Positions 59,213-64,000 of a stretch of 64,000 bases of DNA are shown piece by piece. The translations under genes were made by a program, and so were the position numbers. This stretch comes from Brachypodius melanocephalos (taxonomy: Eukaryota; Chordata; Aves; Passeriformes; Pycnonotidae), in contig VZSR01000386.1 in assembly GCA_013398615.1 (NCBI GenBank), positions 440,848 to 504,847 of the forward strand. The letters are read 5' to 3'. The notes below the pieces were generated by a model. That model saw only the letters and a program-made list of their open reading frames with translations, made no database searches and was not told where the DNA came from. Position 1 is the first letter of the stretch; each line of letters opens with the position of its first letter.

Positions 59213-59328
59213 GCACAGAAATGCCTGTACTGACCATATTCACCTCTACAGGAGAGAGACAAAGACTTCAGCACAGAAATGCCTGTACTGACCATATTCA
59301 CCTGTACAGGAGAGAGACAAAGGCTTCA
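59213..59328. repeat. 58-bp tandem duplication, two copies
   Basis: Two adjacent copies (59213-59270 and 59271-59328) of a unit beginning GCACAGAAATGCCTGTACTG and ending AGAGACAAAGRCTTCA differ at only two positions, C/G in CACCTSTACAGG and A/G in AAAGRCTTCA. The low divergence points to a recent duplication. Confidence 0.95.
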
Positions 59329-60054
59329 GCTCCAAGGCAGTGCCACTGCCCTGCCCTTGGCCAGCAGACACAGCCCCTGGCACGGTCCAGGCTCGGAGTT
59401 GTTGGCACAGCCATTCCCTCCCTCCCAACAAGCCCCGTGGGCTGAGGCACACATGCTCCTCATCCCAGAGCCCCGAGCACTCACCAGCCCCAGCCAAACC
59501 CTAATCAGAACAAGAACCACTCACACTCCAATTACTCAGAGACCGCAGCTTTGGCAGCACTTAGAATAGCAATTACCCTGTGCTCCAGGAAACCACAAGA
59601 GCAAAGAGGAATTAAGGTTTAATTTCTCTGAAGTCCACAAGAGCTCGATTAGCATCAGAGATCAGGGCAGCTCCTAAACACCAGGCAGCTGCTCTGGCGG
59701 ATGGGATGGTGAGTTGTCCTTGGCTCAAACAAGGACGAGCTCTTTTCCTCCTGCCACGTGTCTGACACGGCTTGGGGGGCCAAAGCTGAGCTGTGCAGGC
59801 AGCCTGGAAGGATGGTGAAGGATAATGGCACAAGGACTGTCCGAGCCTCCCCACAGCATCCCAGAGCACCCAGCAGGAAGCAAACATCCCGGGACAGCAA
59901 GTTCAACTTTTGTGGCTTTACTTATTTTTGCATTTTAGGATTACCAGAGAACAAGCCTGTGCCAGAAGCAGTGACTCCAAAACATCTTAAAATACCAGTC
60001 TGTTAATGATCGTTCTCATAGTGAGAGAATTCTGGATAAGCTTAGAAAAAAATA

Positions 60055-60245
60055 GCACTGGTGGGGCCTTGAGTGCTGTGTCCAGTTCTGGGCCTCTCAC
60101 TGGAGAGAAGGAAACGGAGCTGGGGAAGGGGCTGGAGAGTCAGTGCGATGGAGGAGCTGGGATGGGCGGTCAGCCGGGAGAAAAGGAGGCTTAGGGGGAC
60201 CTTCGGGCTCTGCACAACTCCCTGACAGCAAGGGAAATCTCGGCT
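60055..60245 (+). mobile_element. CR1 fragment lacking its 3' end
   Basis: Matches a more 5' part of the CR1 tail region than the other copies: GGGGCCTTGAGTGCTGTGTC, CAGTTCTGGGCCTCTCACTG, GAAACGGAGCTGGGGAAGGG, GAGGAGCTGGGATGGGCGGT and GAAAAGGAGGCTTAGGGGGA. No CR1 3' terminus follows. Confidence 0.8.
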
Positions 60246-60759
60246 CTGGTGAAACAAAATCCATCTGAAGTTAGAAACAGCCCCCGAGGGGCCGGGGCAG
60301 GACAGGAGGCTCCTGGTGCACACCCGGGTTACAGCAGCTCCACCACGGGACAGGGGTGGGGCTGATCCTCTGCCTTTGGTGCTTTAAAAGCGGCAGTGAG
60401 GAGTCTGTCCCCTCCAAGGAGGCAACACCTGCTCCGTGCCCAGCAAACAGCAGAATTACATCACAGAGCCACAGCTCTGGATGCTCTCAGAAGGAATCCT
60501 GGCGCCACAGTTCACCCGATGGCAGCAGCGGCATCACTCCAGAGCCCTGGGGTGTGGACAGGGATCACCAGAGCCATCAGGGAGAGGAGTTCCATTGGCT
60601 TCACACTAAAGCCTACAGTTGGTTGAGCTACAGTTGTTTTTTCCTTAACACCGTTCATTTTCCATTTATTATTCCAAGGTACGACTTCAGTGCTTTCTCC
60701 ACAGCGAAGCAGCCTTCAGTGCTGCACAGACAGCAGACACAAAATGGACAGTTATTCTT

Positions 60760-62160
60760 GGATAATTTATTCAGGATTTTAATATAAACAGTTAATTGTT
60801 CAATATTCTGACACACAGCAAGGATTTTTTTTTTTTTTCACTATTCAAAGATTTTCTGTACATGTCACTGCTTGGCTCTTAGATATGAAAACACTGAAAA
60901 ATAAATCAAGGGGAAAGGTTTTTCTCTTTTTTCTTCCTTTTTAAAAAAAAAAAAATCATGGCACATTTGATCCTTTATTTCAAACAAGAGGTATCTGCAG
61001 TACTATTTGTATTCTAGAACCTTAGATATGCAGAGGGAAAGGTGGGAGCAGCAAGAATGAAAAAAATAAAATCCCAAGACTTCACAGAACATCACCTAAC
61101 ATGTAACTGAAACTATCTGTGGTTTATTTAAGTGAAGCAGACAGCATTTGCTTTGGGCTGTGTTGGATGAAGCTGATGTCCAGTTCCCCCATCCATGAGG
61201 ATCCTCAAATAAAAACCCGCTTTGATACTCCAAGAATAAAATCATTCCCCTAACTAAAGCAAAAGGCAATGCTTTTCCTGCTTAAATAACATTCTACCTC
61301 TGCAGATTTAGAAGTGGTCTTTCTGAAATTCTCCATCAGTTTTCATGGGAAAAGACTTGGACGTGGGGATGGTGGAAGCGTTGGAATGCTGCTGGGAGAG
61401 TCTGGATTTAGAGAGCTTTGGTGTCGAGTCCAGCTCAGAGCTCTCAGGTAAAGAGCCCTCAGCTCAAGATTTACTGGTACTGCTGGGACTGACCAGGGGC
61501 TGGGGCTCAGCCAAGCAAGAGCCCACGTTTAACCTCCACTGATGGCTCCTCTTTAGCTGCCAGGAATATTCCAGGTCCTCCCAGCCACCAGACCCTGTTC
61601 CTAAGGCATCTTTCTGGGATGAGAAAGGAAACTTTAACACCACCAGCTGGAACACTGGAGTGGGAGCAAAACCACTACCAGGAACAGAATTTCTGGCTGA
61701 TTGCAGATTGGTTGGCAAAAAAAAAAAAAAAAGTAACAACACCATAGGAGTTAATACTAACTTTATTATACAATATTTAAAAAGTCATTTCTCTACCTGT
61801 CCCCTTACAGCTTGCATTGTGCTGCAGTGAATTGCCCAAACTGCAAGAATAAGTGCTTCCTTCCAGGAAGGACAAGCAAATTAATTTTAAAAAGAAATAC
61901 ACATTTAATGACAGCAGATTTGCTAAAAATGGTAACTTTAGAGTTGCTTTTCAACAGTCAGGTTCCTCCAAAAGTCAGCTAGATGATTGGCTTCACTCTT
62001 GTGATGCTCCTAACGAGGCTGAACACGTCAAGGCTTTACACCAACACTCACAGACAGAATCCAAGCAAAGGGAACACAGAGCCAAGCAGAAGGTAATAAA
62101 AAGGCCAAATTCCATTAAGTTCATACAAATACCAAACTAATCTTATGCTGAATTTCACGA
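60760..62160 (-). other. AT-rich block with minus-strand poly(A)-like signals
   Basis: The composition changes from GC-rich to AT-rich with T-runs (about 60826-60838), A-runs (60943-60955, 61719-61733) and several TTTATT motifs (AATAAA on the gene strand, e.g. about 60766-60771, 60974-60979, 61757-61762). It resembles a 3' UTR read on the minus strand, but no open frame ends in it that I recognise. It may be plain intron. Confidence 0.3.
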
Positions 62161-63989
62161 AGTAACTATTTCTTGATTCCAACCCATTCAGCAGTTCCTT
62201 TCCCTGGACCACGGGACACTGGGAGGGGCGGCGGCTCTTTGGGCACGGCCGGGGTTCCTGCGAGTCCCCGGCTCCCAGAGGATCACAGGGTTCATCTGCA
62301 GTTCCGAGCTCCCTCCAGGCTCTGAGCCGACCCCACACGGATCACGGGAGCACCTGGCACAGCCTTGACAGTAAGGTTTTATGGCACAAAGATATTTTAC
62401 GTTCTGGCTTGTAAAACAAGGTTCCAGTCTTGGTAGCAGGAAGGGCCCGGGACACTTCAGGGTCCATCTTCGTGTCACAGTGGCTTTGAGAGGGAACTCA
62501 ACTGCCTCCCTCCCTCTCTCCTCTAAAGCAGAGGCTCAGCACCTTCTCACTCCTGCCATTTCCTATTTGCCTTCAGCACAGTCAGCTCAGTAACACAAGA
62601 AACGACTCTGAGATTTTTTTTGTTTTTCCCAAAGAAATACCAACACTATAGCCAACAGACTAATATTAAGCAAAGTGTCCCATCGCTATAATACAAATTT
62701 AGGAGGAAAGAGATAAACTACCCATAAATTAAGAGTACCCTTTAGCAACCTAAAAGCAGCCTCTTCACACCCACGCAGCTGCTTTACCATCATGGCTGCA
62801 GCGTGGTCTAGTTCCCATCACCTTTCCCAACCCAGTGCTGGCACAGAGTTTATGTCTGAGCTCTTCTATTTTACAACACAATAGAGTATTTACAAGCAGC
62901 CAAGACAGACACGTTCCTAAGCCAGCAGCCAAGCTTTGCAGCGCTGTGCTGGCCGGTGAGAGAAGTTCCAGATTGGCAAGAGCCGTTCAGGAAGTGGCAA
63001 TCGAGTTTAATGGGGAAACCTTTCTGAGAAACCTCTCCAGCCTCGCACTTCAGACATTTTCTCAGTGAAAGCTCAGCAGAGCTCAGCTTCTTGCTCCTTC
63101 TGATTCACCACAGTGAATTTCTGGCTACGTGGTGGTGCCAGACTGTGCCCAGGAGGCTCCAGCTGCTCCTGGACAGGCTGAGGGGTCTGTCCTGCTGCCC
63201 TGTGCTGCGAGCAGGGCATTCTCTGCGCCCAAAGGGCAGGAGCCAACCCTCCAACAAATACCAATGCAAGGAAAGAAAGAGCTTCCCACTGCTGGCTGCC
63301 CTCTTCCAGCCATCCCACCTGCTCTCCTGCACTAGTGTTTGGTTCCTCCTAAGCAGCAGCAGCAGGAGCAGCAGAGTGTTGTGCTTCCACTGCAGCTGGG
63401 GAATTCTGCCCCATAAAGAAGTGGCCTAAGCAAAGAGCAGCAGCTCCCCCAGGAAAGCTCAGCACAGCAGCTCTGCCCGGGCTGGGGTCCCTGGCAACAC
63501 CCCAGAGGTTTCAATAGCACTTGAGTCTCCACTTGCAGGAATTCTCTGAGCGGGAATCAGCGAAATCTGAGTGAGGCATTTGGGCATCCCTGGGGCGAGG
63601 ATCTTCCAGCAGCAGAGACCAAAGTGTCGGCTGTGAGCCAAGGAAGGATTTTCCAGCATTGAGAGCTGGGCTTTGCGGGTGATGTTCATTTATTCTTCCT
63701 AATTCTACAGCTGAGTGTGATCTGTAACAGCCACGAGCAGCAACCACTAGTGTTATTTCTTTTACAGAGGAGAAACACGATACCCTCCCCACTGGTACCA
63801 CACACCCTCCCTCCCCCTGGGCACAAGGTAGGAAGGATGAGTAACCTTCACACAGTGCTGGGTACAAACAACTGCTCCGTTTGGTGCAGGGTGAAGGTGA
63901 CACTGAGCCATGGGAGGGGACTGCCTGTCCATGGAGCAGCACACGCTCCCTGGCTCGGCCATCTGAGTGTTCAAACCATGTGTACTCAC
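62161..63989 (-). other. AKAP13: Probable AKAP13 intronic sequence
   Basis: Open frames on both strands are short and match nothing I recognise. A GC/CpG-richer patch lies at about 62210-62350. Confidence 0.4.
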
Positions 63990-64000
63990 AGGGCCAACCA
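63990..64000 (-). CDS. AKAP13: Possible truncated AKAP13 exon at the window edge
   Basis: On the gene strand the edge reads TGGTTGGCCCT followed by GTGAGTACAC, a good donor. If it is used and joins 58676 in phase 0, the last codons would be V-G-P. Only 11 bases are visible, so this is weak. Confidence 0.2.

Noticed and set aside
61853..62140. 95-codon plus-strand open frame rich in Lys/Gln/Ser
   Set aside because: No homology I can recognise, no splice sites or start context; typical of AT-rich intron.

Overview
The window is vertebrate nuclear DNA, most likely from a bird and probably a songbird. Coding sequence is split into short exons with GT-AG junctions. The interspersed repeats are truncated CR1 retroposons of the avian type. 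The two genes lie tail to tail as KLHL25 and AKAP13 do in human. Species is an inference; no mammalian Alu/L1-like or bacterial features were seen.

Left end (1-3.5 kb, + strand): the single coding exon of KLHL25 (ENC2), a 589-residue BTB-BACK-Kelch adaptor for CUL3 ubiquitin ligases, preceded by a splice acceptor and a CpG-rich segment and followed by a 3' UTR with several AATAAA signals. From 3.5 to 8.4 kb is intergenic DNA with two CR1 fragments.

Middle and right (8.4-64 kb, - strand): the 3' two-fifths or so of AKAP13 (AKAP-Lbc/Brx), an A-kinase anchoring protein and RhoA exchange factor. I placed 31 coding exons by reading splice sites and phases. All phases connect and the concatenated length is 4722 nt (1573 codons plus stop). 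In gene order they encode a linker with a PKA/14-3-3-type RRHSW site (57-49 kb), a basic segment and the C1 zinc finger (47.3-33.5 kb), the DH domain (28-24 kb), the PH domain (24-21 kb), a linker (20.6-17.2 kb), a long coiled coil (16.2-16.7 kb) and the conserved C-terminus ending KEDVIFF (13.1 kb). A 3' UTR of about 4.7 kb follows. The large N-terminal exon with the PKA-anchoring helix lies beyond the right edge.

The most interesting structure is inside the 12.5 kb intron that splits the C1 finger. A CpG island at about 39.2-39.7 kb ends in a perfect minus-strand splice donor, so it looks like an internal promoter with a non-coding first exon. A transcript from it would lose the first half of the C1 finger and could start translation just before the DH domain, giving a short Lbc-like GEF. 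Directly upstream of this island sits a roughly 1.3 kb minisatellite whose units (41 bp in the best-preserved part) each carry a pyrimidine tract plus CAG, like a 3' splice site on the + strand. Other points are a GC-AG intron, a 62-nt exon with an ambiguous reading frame, a second CpG-rich region at 58.6-59.1 kb, and a 58-bp tandem duplication.
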